Assembly (NCBI GenBank): GCA_030638765.1
Contig: DAOWDZ010000250.1
Coordinates: 1 to 8,476 of the forward strand
Reading direction: 5' to 3'
Source: Desulfocapsa sp.
GTDB taxonomy: Bacteria; Desulfobacterota; Desulfobulbia; Desulfobulbales; Desulfocapsaceae
DNA length: 8,476 nt
Shown here: positions 1 through 5,530 of the stretch, in pieces
Numbering within the stretch: position 1 is the stretch's first letter
How the letters are laid out: each line of letters starts with the position of its first letter
Program-made: the position numbers and the translations under genes
Notes under the pieces: model-generated
Database searches by the model: none
Told to the model about the DNA's origin: nothing
What the model saw: only the letters and a program-made list of their open reading frames with translations

Positions 1-390
1 ATCAGAAACAGAATGATGAACAGCACTATGTGGAGCTTCAATTTCGCGTAACAACCGGCCAAGCTCAGGAAATTTCTGTTCCGCTTCTTTTCGTCCTTCC
101 CCATGCAGCCATTTACCAAGTTTGCATTGTTTTGGGTCTGTTTGCAACTTCAGGGCTTTAATTTCAGGATCCTGAAAAAACATTAACGCTTTTTTCTCAA
201 AATTAAGGTGATCAATCTCACGTTTATTGAGTTCCGTATTAAGGCTATTGGTATACAGGGCTTGGTCAATTACTGTACTCAATTGAGATATTTTAAAAAG
301 AGCACCACCACCTATGATGGTTGTAAGTATTAAAATAACACAAAAAACGACTGCCAGTTTAATTCCAATCGACCAGTTTTTCCAGTTCAC
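1..390 (-). CDS. Methyl-accepting chemotaxis protein, N-terminal part with CZB-type zinc-binding domain (partial)
   Basis: The first 130 codons of a larger gene run off the left edge in an open frame. The start is GTG at 388-390, preceded by GGAGAG with GGAG six bases away; the overlapping ATG at 390-392 is followed directly by TGA and cannot be used. Residues 1-10 are a short cytoplasmic stretch (MNWKNWSIGI) and residues 11-32 form a hydrophobic membrane segment. From about residue 58 the sequence matches the CZB (chemoreceptor zinc-binding) pattern: H61 in DHLNF, C89 in the CKLGKWLHGEGR block, and H121 and H125 in PHSAVHH. These are the expected His/Cys zinc ligands. The topology places this domain outside the membrane, whereas the best-studied CZB proteins (for example TlpD) carry it at a cytoplasmic C-terminus. 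A HAMP domain and signalling hairpin should follow but are outside the window. The ligand is unknown; zinc or redox sensing is an inference from the family. Confidence 0.85.
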   Translation of the reverse strand, partial: MNWKNWSIGIKLAVVFCVILILTTIIGGGALFKISQLSTVIDQALYTNSLNTELNKREIDHLNFEKKALMFFQDPEIKALKLQTDPKQCKLGKWLHGEGRKEAEQKFPELGRLLREIEAPHSAVHHSVSD

Positions 391-530
391 ATGTCTCTCC
401 GTAACTCATTTTTAAAAATAATATTACTCAATCAACAACTGTAGATATAGAAGATGCTTTAATGAAGACCTCACCAAGACGCATCCTGCTATCCCTACAT
501 TGTAACACAACTGACCATTAAACAGAACCT

Positions 531-570
531 TCCCTTTTTAATTGGTGCGTAAAGCTTTAAATTAAAGGGA
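531..570 (-). terminator. Imperfect inverted repeat, possible end of the purC transcript
   Basis: On the plus strand TCCCTTTTTAATT at 531-543 faces AATTAAAGGGA at 560-570. This gives an 11-pair stem with a two-base bulge and a 16-base loop, and the loop contains the palindrome TAAAGCTTTA (550-559). It lies about 40 bases after the purC stop, which fits a transcript end, but on the minus strand the arm is followed only by a weakly T-rich stretch (AGGTTCTGTTTAAT). The stem is AU-rich with three G:C pairs. It could be a weak terminator, an RNA-stabilising structure or a protein site. Confidence 0.35.
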
Positions 571-594
571 TCCTATGCACATTTTTTGAAAATA

Positions 595-610
595 TTTTTT
601 TTAAAAAAAA
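595..610. repeat. T8A8 palindrome just after the purC stop codon
   Basis: Eight T (595-602) followed by eight A (603-610) form a perfect self-complementary tract ending one base from the purC TGA. On the transcript this gives U8 followed by A8. There is no GC-rich stem directly before the U-tract, so it does not look like a classical intrinsic terminator on its own. A-tract DNA of this kind is intrinsically bent. Confidence 0.6.
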
Positions 611-611
611 T

Positions 612-1508
612 TCAGTTCTTCGTTATTTTATCAAGTGCTTCTTCATAGCGATTTCTGGTTTTATTGATGATATCCTGAGGGACTTTTGGGGCAGGAGGAT
701 TCTTATCCCAATCAAGTGTTGAGAGGTAATCACGTAAAAACTGTTTATCAAAACTTGGCTGGCCTTTTCCTGGCTCATACTGGTCTAATGGCCAGAAACG
801 GGATGAATCAGGAGTCAAAACCTCGTCTATGAGAATAAGTTTTTTCTCGTCTCCCAGGAGTCCAAGTTCAAACTTCGTGTCTGCTATAATTATTCCTTTT
901 GATCGTGCAAAATCAGCAGCTCTACTATAGAGTTCAACACTTATTTCTGATATTTTTCTGGTCTGTTCTTTCCCAAGCAGGTCTTCCATGGCACTGACTG
1001 ATATATTCTCATCATGATCTCCAAGATCCGCCTTGGTTGAAGGGGTAAAAATCACTTCAGGAAATTTGTCTGACTCTTTCATATTGTCAGGGAATTCAAA
1101 GCCACAAACTGTGGTGCTTTTTTGATATGCTTTCCAGAACGAGCCTGAGATATATCCTCGGACAATACATTCCACACTCAAAGGCTGTGTCTTATGAACA
1201 AGCATTGAACGACCATCCAGCCCTGCAGAATAAGCTTTACAGGCTTCAGGATATTCATTCACATCTGCCGTAATAAGATGATTTTCAACCACATCTCCGA
1301 GCAGATCAAACCAGAACAGAGAAAGTTGTGTCAAAACTTTTCCTTTACCGGGGATCGCATCAATAACCACATCAAAGGCTGAAATACGATCAGTGGCCAC
1401 CATCAACAATTTATCTTCGTGACCTGGAATTGCGTACATATCACGTACCTTTCCACGATGCACAAGATTCAGTCCCTCATAATTCGTTTCCAATACTGAG
1501 TCACTCAT
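612..1508 (-). CDS. purC: Phosphoribosylaminoimidazole-succinocarboxamide synthase (SAICAR synthetase)
   Basis: This cytoplasmic enzyme of de novo purine synthesis joins CAIR and aspartate with ATP to give SAICAR. The 298 residues are the long form of the family (short bacterial forms are about 240), resembling the yeast Ade1 type. Family blocks visible in order are HRGKVRDMY (17-25), DRISAFDVV (40-48), the ECIVRGYISGSFW block (113-125), TPSTKADLGDHDENIS (155-170), IADTKFELGL (208-217), and the IDEVLTPDSSRFW block (227-239) with DQYEPG after it. The start is ATG at 1506-1508, with GGGAG at 1516-1520 seven bases upstream. It lies 82 bases after adk, and most of that gap is a strong hairpin with a T-rich tail, so expression may depend on read-through from adk. 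No truncation or missing motif is seen. Confidence 0.97.
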   Translation of the reverse strand: MSDSVLETNYEGLNLVHRGKVRDMYAIPGHEDKLLMVATDRISAFDVVIDAIPGKGKVLTQLSLFWFDLLGDVVENHLITADVNEYPEACKAYSAGLDGRSMLVHKTQPLSVECIVRGYISGSFWKAYQKSTTVCGFEFPDNMKESDKFPEVIFTPSTKADLGDHDENISVSAMEDLLGKEQTRKISEISVELYSRAADFARSKGIIIADTKFELGLLGDEKKLILIDEVLTPDSSRFWPLDQYEPGKGQPSFDKQFLRDYLSTLDWDKNPPAPKVPQDIINKTRNRYEEALDKITKN

Positions 1509-1515
1509 TTACACG

Positions 1516-1520
1516 CTCCC
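1516..1520 (-). promoter_or_regulatory. Ribosome binding site of purC
   Basis: GGGAG on the minus strand sits seven bases before the purC ATG. It is placed immediately after the T-rich tail of the adk-purC hairpin, so it stays outside the stem and accessible when read-through occurs. Confidence 0.7.
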
Positions 1521-1525
1521 ACTTG

Positions 1526-1567
1526 AATAAAGAAAGGGGGACGAAAAACATATGTTTCCCTTCCCCC
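1526..1567 (-). terminator. Strong hairpin with T-rich tail between adk and purC
   Basis: On the minus strand GGGGGAAGGGAAACAT (1567-1552) pairs with ATGTTTTTCGTCCCCC (1551-1536). Fifteen of 16 positions pair when two G:U pairs are allowed, with a single A:G mismatch; in practice the central CATATG opens into a small loop. The 3' arm runs directly into TTTCTTTATT (1535-1526). This is a good intrinsic terminator for the adk transcript. The reverse orientation lacks a T-tail. Only 27 bases separate the hairpin from the purC start, and no promoter boxes are visible there, so partial termination with read-through into purC is a reasonable inference. Confidence 0.75.
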
Positions 1568-1590
1568 ATTAAAAAAATATCTGTTAGATT

Positions 1591-2238
1591 CTACAGACTG
1601 AGTTTTTCTTTTACGGCATCAATAACAGCATCACTGGATGTTGCAGGTACACTTAGAAGTAATCCAGCCTCTTTGTAGAAACCGATAAGAGGGGATGTCT
1701 TTTCATTGTAGGTTTCAAGACGGTGGCTGATAGCCTCTTCGGTCTCATCCTCACGCTGGATAGCTTTGGCACCACATTTATCACAGATTCCTTCAACTTT
1801 TGGAGGATTGGATTTCACATTGTATATTTCCTGACACTCTGGGTTTTCACAGGTACGACGAGTACAAAGTCTATCAAGGATAATATCTTTCGGTACATCG
1901 ATTTCAACAGCCATATCAAGTTTGATATCAAGTTTCTCAAGAAGTGCTGTAAGCTCTTCAGCCTGTGGAATGGTGCGAGGAAAGCCGTCGAGCAGAAAAC
2001 CCTTTGCACAATCATCTTCCTGAAGACGATTCCCCATAATCCCCATTATTAATGAATCGGGAACAAGATCTCCGCGTTTCATATATCCTTCAGCTTCTTT
2101 GCCAAGTTCTGTTCCGGCAGTTACAGCTCCACGAAGAATATCTCCAGTGGAAATCTGAACGGAACCATCAATGGCGGTGAGTAATTTTGCAACGGTGCCT
2201 TTTCCAGCGCCGGGAGCGCCCAAAAGAATAAGTTTCAT
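1591..2238 (-). CDS. adk: Adenylate kinase with four-cysteine (zinc-type) LID
   Basis: Catalyses ATP + AMP to 2 ADP in the cytoplasm. The 215-residue length is that of the long bacterial form. The P-loop GAPGAGKGT is at 7-15, the AMP-binding STGDILR at 30-36, and DGFPRT at 84-89. The LID domain starts at about 125 with CTRRTC and carries C130, C135, C152 and C155, a layout typical of zinc-binding LID domains, here with a two-residue insertion between the first pair (CX4C instead of CX2C). ATG at 2236-2238 is preceded by AGGAG at 2245-2249 with six-base spacing. A likely promoter lies upstream at 2308-2335, so the gene can be expressed independently of the menaquinone operon above it. It is followed by a terminator-like hairpin before purC. 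Zinc binding is inferred from the cysteines, not shown. Confidence 0.97.
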   Translation of the reverse strand: MKLILLGAPGAGKGTVAKLLTAIDGSVQISTGDILRGAVTAGTELGKEAEGYMKRGDLVPDSLIMGIMGNRLQEDDCAKGFLLDGFPRTIPQAEELTALLEKLDIKLDMAVEIDVPKDIILDRLCTRRTCENPECQEIYNVKSNPPKVEGICDKCGAKAIQREDETEEAISHRLETYNEKTSPLIGFYKEAGLLLSVPATSSDAVIDAVKEKLSL

Positions 2239-2244
2239 GCTATT

Positions 2245-2249
2245 CTCCT
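2245..2249 (-). promoter_or_regulatory. Ribosome binding site of adk
   Basis: AGGAG on the minus strand lies six bases before the adk ATG. It is among the strongest Shine-Dalgarno matches in the window, consistent with a highly expressed housekeeping gene. Confidence 0.75.
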
Positions 2250-2307
2250 AATGTATCAATTGTTTTTAGTGTTTATCTTATATTTTACTGCGTTGAATTT
2301 GAGGCAG

Positions 2308-2335
2308 AGTATATACAATTTTCCGATATAATCAA
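2308..2335 (-). promoter_or_regulatory. Possible sigma70-type promoter of adk
   Basis: Read on the minus strand, TTGATT (2335-2330) is followed after 16 bases by TATACT (2313-2308). The -10 box matches TATAAT in five of six positions and the -35 box matches TTGACA in four of six. The predicted start would be near 2301, giving a leader of about 62 bases. It lies in the 122-base gap between the DUF3108 gene and adk. This is consensus matching by eye in AT-rich DNA, so chance matches are possible. Confidence 0.45.
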
Positions 2336-2360
2336 TACTAGAAAATGGACTTCCTGAAAT

Positions 2361-3236
2361 TCAGTCTGTGAGTTCAGCACTTTCATCAATAAGTGTGGTG
2401 GCAGACGATAATGAGCGAAAGCCACTTAGCTCATTGCAATATGGATTGGCATAGGAAACAAGCTCTGCTGTGAGTGATCCAATAAGTATTTTAGAATTAA
2501 TACGGATAGGAACTCGACACAGGTCATTGCTAAGCCAGATAACTGTGTCTCCATTCTTATCATAAAGTCCTTTAAATTTCATTATGGGTATAACCGGAAA
2601 AACCTCGACATCACCACGTATACTGCTTTTAATTGTGCTCATCTCTCCAACATGAACCATTACTTCGTGTCTCTTCCCGTCGGCAAAGGTTGGCACCATA
2701 GTCTGTTGGTTTTGCTGAAAATTGAGAATCCTTGTGAAAAAGAAAGATGAGAATTCATTGTGAACTTCGCCATCAACATCATACAGAACGAGTTCTTTAT
2801 CATTCTTACGATACTGAACGATTCCCTCTTCCTGATCATATCTTGTGAAACGTCTGGCCCTATAACTGCTTCCTTCCTTCTGTATTACCTGGTAATCTAT
2901 TGGCAAACGCCTTTCCCCTTCAACAATGGTCACAAAACTATCATCAATGGGATAAAAGAAATGAAATATACCGGAATCTTTTACTCTCGCCTTTAATTCA
3001 TAGGTATTTTCTCTGTCTGGTACTTTGTTAACCTCCATTCGAAGTTCGCCAATTTTTATGCCACCAGTCCAGGAAATATCGTAAACAAGCTTTTCACCAC
3101 CTCTATACATGACATTCATAACATCATTGAGGATTTCTCCTTCATAATGCGATGACGCATTCGCAATGTTTACAAAATGGAATACTAAATGGAATACTAA
3201 AAAAGGCGCAACAGATAATGAGTATTTTTTACTCAT
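2361..3236 (-). CDS. Secreted DUF3108-family protein, last gene of the menaquinone operon
   Basis: A 291-residue protein that I recognise as DUF3108-like, a beta-rich envelope family of unknown function common in Proteobacteria and related phyla. Residues 1-27 form a signal peptide: KK near the start, a hydrophobic core rich in F, L and V, and a probable cleavage after ANA (25-27). The mature part begins with the family-type motif YRGGEKLVYDISW followed by GIKIGELRMEV, and includes YPIDDSF and a C-terminal CRVPIRINSKILIGSLTAEL block. The core of the signal peptide contains a duplicated LVFH (13-20), encoded by a perfect 12-bp tandem repeat. The ATG (3234-3236) lies two bases after the stop of the UbiA-like gene, so translation is probably coupled. 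The role is unknown; the context suggests a membrane- or envelope-linked task in the same transcript but does not prove a part in quinone synthesis. No terminator is obvious after it. Confidence 0.8.
   Translation of the reverse strand: MSKKYSLSVAPFLVFHLVFHFVNIANASSHYEGEILNDVMNVMYRGGEKLVYDISWTGGIKIGELRMEVNKVPDRENTYELKARVKDSGIFHFFYPIDDSFVTIVEGERRLPIDYQVIQKEGSSYRARRFTRYDQEEGIVQYRKNDKELVLYDVDGEVHNEFSSFFFTRILNFQQNQQTMVPTFADGKRHEVMVHVGEMSTIKSSIRGDVEVFPVIPIMKFKGLYDKNGDTVIWLSNDLCRVPIRINSKILIGSLTAELVSYANPYCNELSGFRSLSSATTLIDESAELTD
3177..3200 (-). repeat. Perfect 12-bp tandem duplication inside the signal-peptide region
   Basis: The unit atggaatactaa (plus strand) occurs twice head to tail, at 3177-3188 and 3189-3200, with no mismatch. 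On the coding strand it duplicates four codons and yields LVFHLVFH in the hydrophobic core of the DUF3108 protein's signal peptide. It keeps the frame. A perfect duplication suggests a recent slippage event. Confidence 0.85.
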
Positions 3237-3238
3237 AT

Positions 3239-4093
3239 TTACTCAACGAGCAGTGCCATCCAAGTTGCCCCAAACAGGGCTAAACTGATAATGCCGTTCA
3301 TTGAGAAAAAGGAGCCTTTAATTCTGGAAAGATCATTGGGATTAACAATTTTATGCTGATAGAAAAGTACTCCGGCAGAAATCGACACCCCAAGATAATA
3401 AATAAGATGCAAACCAGCCTGCATACCGGTGAAGGTAAACAGAACAAAAGCAACACTATGAAAAAACACAGCCAATCGAAAAGCATTACGCTGACCAATT
3501 TTAGAAGGCATTGAATGAAGCCCTGCATTTTTATCAAATTCAGCATCAAGACAGGCATAGATAGTATCGAATCCTGCGACCCAGAAAAGGACACCAGCTG
3601 ATAATGCCCAGGGATAACTGGCGAGGCTTCCCTGCACCGCCACCCAGCCACCTAACGGTGAGAAGGCCAGGGCAATACCTAAAATGATATGACAGAAAGA
3701 GGTAAATCGTTTCGTAAGCGAATAAAAAAGAGTGAGACTAAGAGCAAAAGGAGCAAGTTTGAGTGTAAGCGGGTTAAGAGACCAGGCAGCAAAGAAGAAG
3801 AGAAATCCTGCGATAATGACCATACTCCACGCCTCAAGACTGCTTACAGCACCTGAGGGTATGGCTCGTTCTGCTGTACGAGGGTTAGCACCGTCAAACT
3901 TTGCATCAACAATACGGTTGAAACCCATGGCACAGGTTCTCGCGCCAACCATGGCTACGACAACCCATAAAAACGTTAGCGCATCGGGAACACCACGCCC
4001 GGCAAGAAATGCTCCCATAAAGGCAAAGGGCATAGCAAAAATAGTCAGTTTAAACTTGATCATTTCCAGGAGAATGGCAATTTTTTTAAACAT
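3239..4093 (-). CDS. mqnP: UbiA-family prenyltransferase, likely menaquinone-pathway naphthoate prenyltransferase
   Basis: An integral membrane enzyme of 284 residues that would attach the polyprenyl chain to 1,4-dihydroxy-6-naphthoate. The two Asp-rich UbiA motifs are intact: N59, D63, D67, N70 and T73 in the NRIVDAKFDGANPRT block, and D176, D183 and D187 in DTIYACLDAEFD. These bind the Mg-diphosphate of the prenyl donor. Several hydrophobic stretches (about 17-31, 41-57, 90-105, 113-125, 137-151, 163-180, 205-222, 229-245 and 265-283) fit the usual eight to nine helices. The ATG at 4091-4093 overlaps the ubiX stop by one base (TAATG), indicating translational coupling. By sequence alone it could be called a 4-hydroxybenzoate prenyltransferase; the mqn neighbours favour the menaquinone role. 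The symbol follows common usage for futalosine-pathway UbiA homologues and rests on context. Confidence 0.88.
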   Translation of the reverse strand: MFKKIAILLEMIKFKLTIFAMPFAFMGAFLAGRGVPDALTFLWVVVAMVGARTCAMGFNRIVDAKFDGANPRTAERAIPSGAVSSLEAWSMVIIAGFLFFFAAWSLNPLTLKLAPFALSLTLFYSLTKRFTSFCHIILGIALAFSPLGGWVAVQGSLASYPWALSAGVLFWVAGFDTIYACLDAEFDKNAGLHSMPSKIGQRNAFRLAVFFHSVAFVLFTFTGMQAGLHLIYYLGVSISAGVLFYQHKIVNPNDLSRIKGSFFSMNGIISLALFGATWMALLVE

Positions 4094-4653
4094 TAGTCAG
4101 AAATTCCCCATCGCTTTCTCCCCTTCATGACAAGATCGAGTTGATCTCCCAGCCGCCATGAAAAGGTCATGGCAGCCTCCTTCAGATTATCTGGTTTGAG
4201 ATAAAATCCAGGGTGAGGCGGACATATAACGGCTCCTGCATCATGAGCTGCAAGCATATTTTTCAGATGTGTCCTGTTTAATGGTGTTTCACGTGTTACC
4301 AGTATAAGTTTTTTTCTCTCTTTCAGGATTACATCAGCAGCACGATGAATAAGATTACTTGTTATACCGGAAGCTATGGCTGCAAGTGTTCCCATGGAAC
4401 AGGGAATAACAACCATGGCATCATAACCGGCAGAACCGGATGCTGGTGCTGTGGCAAAATCCTTTGAGTCAAACCACTCAGTAACAGCAGGCAGATCAGC
4501 AGGAGTTGCTCCATGTTCAATTTCAAGTACTTTAGCACCGGAATCCGAGCAAATCCCATGAACAATAATATCCTCTCCGTCAAGCAGCTCAAGAAACGAT
4601 TGCAAATAGATCATTGCCGAAGCACCACTCACAGCAACTAATATTTTTTTCAT
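4093..4653 (-). CDS. ubiX: UbiX-like flavin prenyltransferase
   Basis: This 186-residue Rossmann-like flavoprotein would make prenylated FMN from FMN and a dimethylallyl donor, the cofactor of UbiD-type decarboxylases. Visible family features are the N-terminal SGASAMIY loop (9-16; usual form TGASGxxY), PCSMGTLAAIASG (84-96), NLIHRAADV..KERK (100-114), VTRETPLNRTHLKNM (119-133), and PPHPGFY (145-151) followed by a C-terminal arginine and LDL near 167-174. Length is typical. ATG at 4651-4653 lies 16 bases after mqnA; its Shine-Dalgarno is weak (TTGG or similar), so coupling to mqnA is likely. The matching UbiD-like decarboxylase is not in the window. The position between mqnA and the UbiA-like gene suggests service to menaquinone synthesis. 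Confidence 0.93.
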   Translation of the reverse strand: MKKILVAVSGASAMIYLQSFLELLDGEDIIVHGICSDSGAKVLEIEHGATPADLPAVTEWFDSKDFATAPASGSAGYDAMVVIPCSMGTLAAIASGITSNLIHRAADVILKERKKLILVTRETPLNRTHLKNMLAAHDAGAVICPPHPGFYLKPDNLKEAAMTFSWRLGDQLDLVMKGRKRWGISD

Positions 4654-4669
4654 ATTAATACCAACATCT

Positions 4670-5491
4670 TCAAAACATATTCAGAGGAACCGAAAGAGGA
4701 GAAGCATCCTTTCTGGCAATCAAGTAGTTAAAATATTTCTCAAGGGCGGCCTGTTTACGCTTCCCGAGGTCATACTCAATGGCCCTCAGGTACACATAAC
4801 ATTCATCGGGATGCATGGGAATACGCGGGGCGACTTCTTCACATATAGACTCAAGTTGTCTCTTCCCTTCACCTTTGCAATACAAAAATTCTTTATGGAT
4901 TGCAGTAACAACCTCAGGTGATTCCTGACAGAACTCCTCCCGTGCTGCGCATACTGCAAAAACAAATGGAAGATCTGTATATTGACACCACACTTCAGCA
5001 AGATCAAGTTTATAAGGAAAATCATCCTCAGTAGACAATTTCAGCGCTTCATCTCCAATGGCTAGAATTCCACCTGCCTGTGCCGCCTTCTTTCCGTTCA
5101 CATCACCAACTTCATAGCACGGTTTTACATTAAAAAACTCTTCAAGTATGACCTTTACAAGACCGACAGAAGTCTCTGACTGGCCACTCAAAAGCACAGT
5201 ATGAGCGCCAAGAAGATCAGGTTTTACGCGTGAAAAAAGAAAAACTGATCCCACCGAGCCATTTGCACTTATGGACAAATCAGAAAGAATACGATATTTC
5301 TGTGGACGTGCACCGTATTCATAGGAAGAGACAAAACCGAGATCAAGTTCATCATTGGCAAGCATTCTGTTCAGAGTCGAAGGTGGGGCTTCCACAATAT
5401 CCCAGTTTGCGGGATGACTTCGGGTCTTCCAAATTTCATAGATCGGAGCAGTGTTTATAAAATTCACCATTCCAATACGGGCTCTATTCAT
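4670..5491 (-). CDS. mqnA: Chorismate dehydratase (menaquinone biosynthesis, futalosine pathway)
   Basis: Removes water from chorismate to give 3-[(1-carboxyvinyl)oxy]benzoate, the first step of the futalosine pathway. The fold is that of a periplasmic-binding protein, but the enzyme is cytoplasmic and no signal peptide is seen. With the ATG at 5489-5491 the protein has 273 residues, the usual length. It begins RIGMVNFINTAPIY (5-18), followed by SSYEYG (55-60) and the S-x-T loop SGQSETSVG (102-110), then AIGDEAL (144-150) and AEVWCQYTDLPFVFA (165-179). The frame extends 13 codons upstream to a TTG at 5528-5530, next to the stop of the deaminase gene. I prefer the ATG because TTGGAG precedes it by 11 bases and the TTG has no Shine-Dalgarno. 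It lies 39 bases after the deaminase gene and 16 before ubiX. Confidence 0.95.
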   Translation of the reverse strand: MNRARIGMVNFINTAPIYEIWKTRSHPANWDIVEAPPSTLNRMLANDELDLGFVSSYEYGARPQKYRILSDLSISANGSVGSVFLFSRVKPDLLGAHTVLLSGQSETSVGLVKVILEEFFNVKPCYEVGDVNGKKAAQAGGILAIGDEALKLSTEDDFPYKLDLAEVWCQYTDLPFVFAVCAAREEFCQESPEVVTAIHKEFLYCKGEGKRQLESICEEVAPRIPMHPDECYVYLRAIEYDLGKRKQAALEKYFNYLIARKDASPLSVPLNMF

Positions 5492-5502
5492 TGTATTATT
5501 TG

Positions 5503-5508
5503 CTCCAA
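5503..5508 (-). promoter_or_regulatory. Ribosome binding site that supports the ATG start of mqnA
   Basis: TTGGAG on the minus strand lies 11 bases before the ATG at 5489-5491. It sits inside the 13-codon extension that a TTG start would add, which argues that the shorter protein is the real one. Confidence 0.6.
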
Positions 5509-5530
5509 GATGCACACGATAGAAATGCAA

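Larger units (their letters stand above)
391..611. other. AT-rich intergenic spacer between purC and the chemoreceptor gene
   Basis: This 221-base spacer holds no gene. It must contain the 3' end of the purC message and the promoter of the chemoreceptor gene, both reading leftwards. Two structures stand out: an inverted repeat at 531-570 and a run of eight T followed by eight A at 595-610, directly after the purC stop. I looked for sigma70, sigma28 and sigma54 boxes upstream of the chemoreceptor on the minus strand and found only weak partial matches (for example TACAAT with no good -35), so I do not call a promoter. Confidence 0.6.

Noticed and set aside
390..392. ATG as start of the chemoreceptor gene
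   Set aside because: It is followed immediately by TGA; the overlapping GTG opens the frame that carries the CZB domain.
401..530. Promoter boxes for the chemoreceptor gene
   Set aside because: TACAAT at a plausible place has only a 2/6 match at -35, and no convincing sigma28 or sigma54 motif was seen. AT-rich sequence gives many chance matches.
1509..1590. Purine riboswitch in front of purC
   Set aside because: Only a single long hairpin is present. There is no room for the three-way junction of a purine aptamer, and no conserved aptamer sequence is seen.
1723..2052. 109-residue open frame on the plus strand
   Set aside because: It is antisense to adk within the LID and AMP-binding region, and no family is recognised.
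2355..2365. Small palindrome CTGAATTTCAG spanning the DUF3108 stop as a terminator
   Set aside because: It has only five base pairs with a one-base centre and no T-tract; it cannot form a stable hairpin.
3732..4130. 132-residue open frame on the plus strand
   Set aside because: It lies antisense to the UbiA-like gene, whose motifs are clear. The product is a low-complexity A/R/P-rich sequence with no recognisable domain.
4374..4592. Minus-strand 72-residue frame inside ubiX, and similar ones at 1815-2015, 3298-3651, 4786-5025 and 6918-7217
   Set aside because: They are alternative frames of real genes on the same strand, without ribosome binding sites or known domains.
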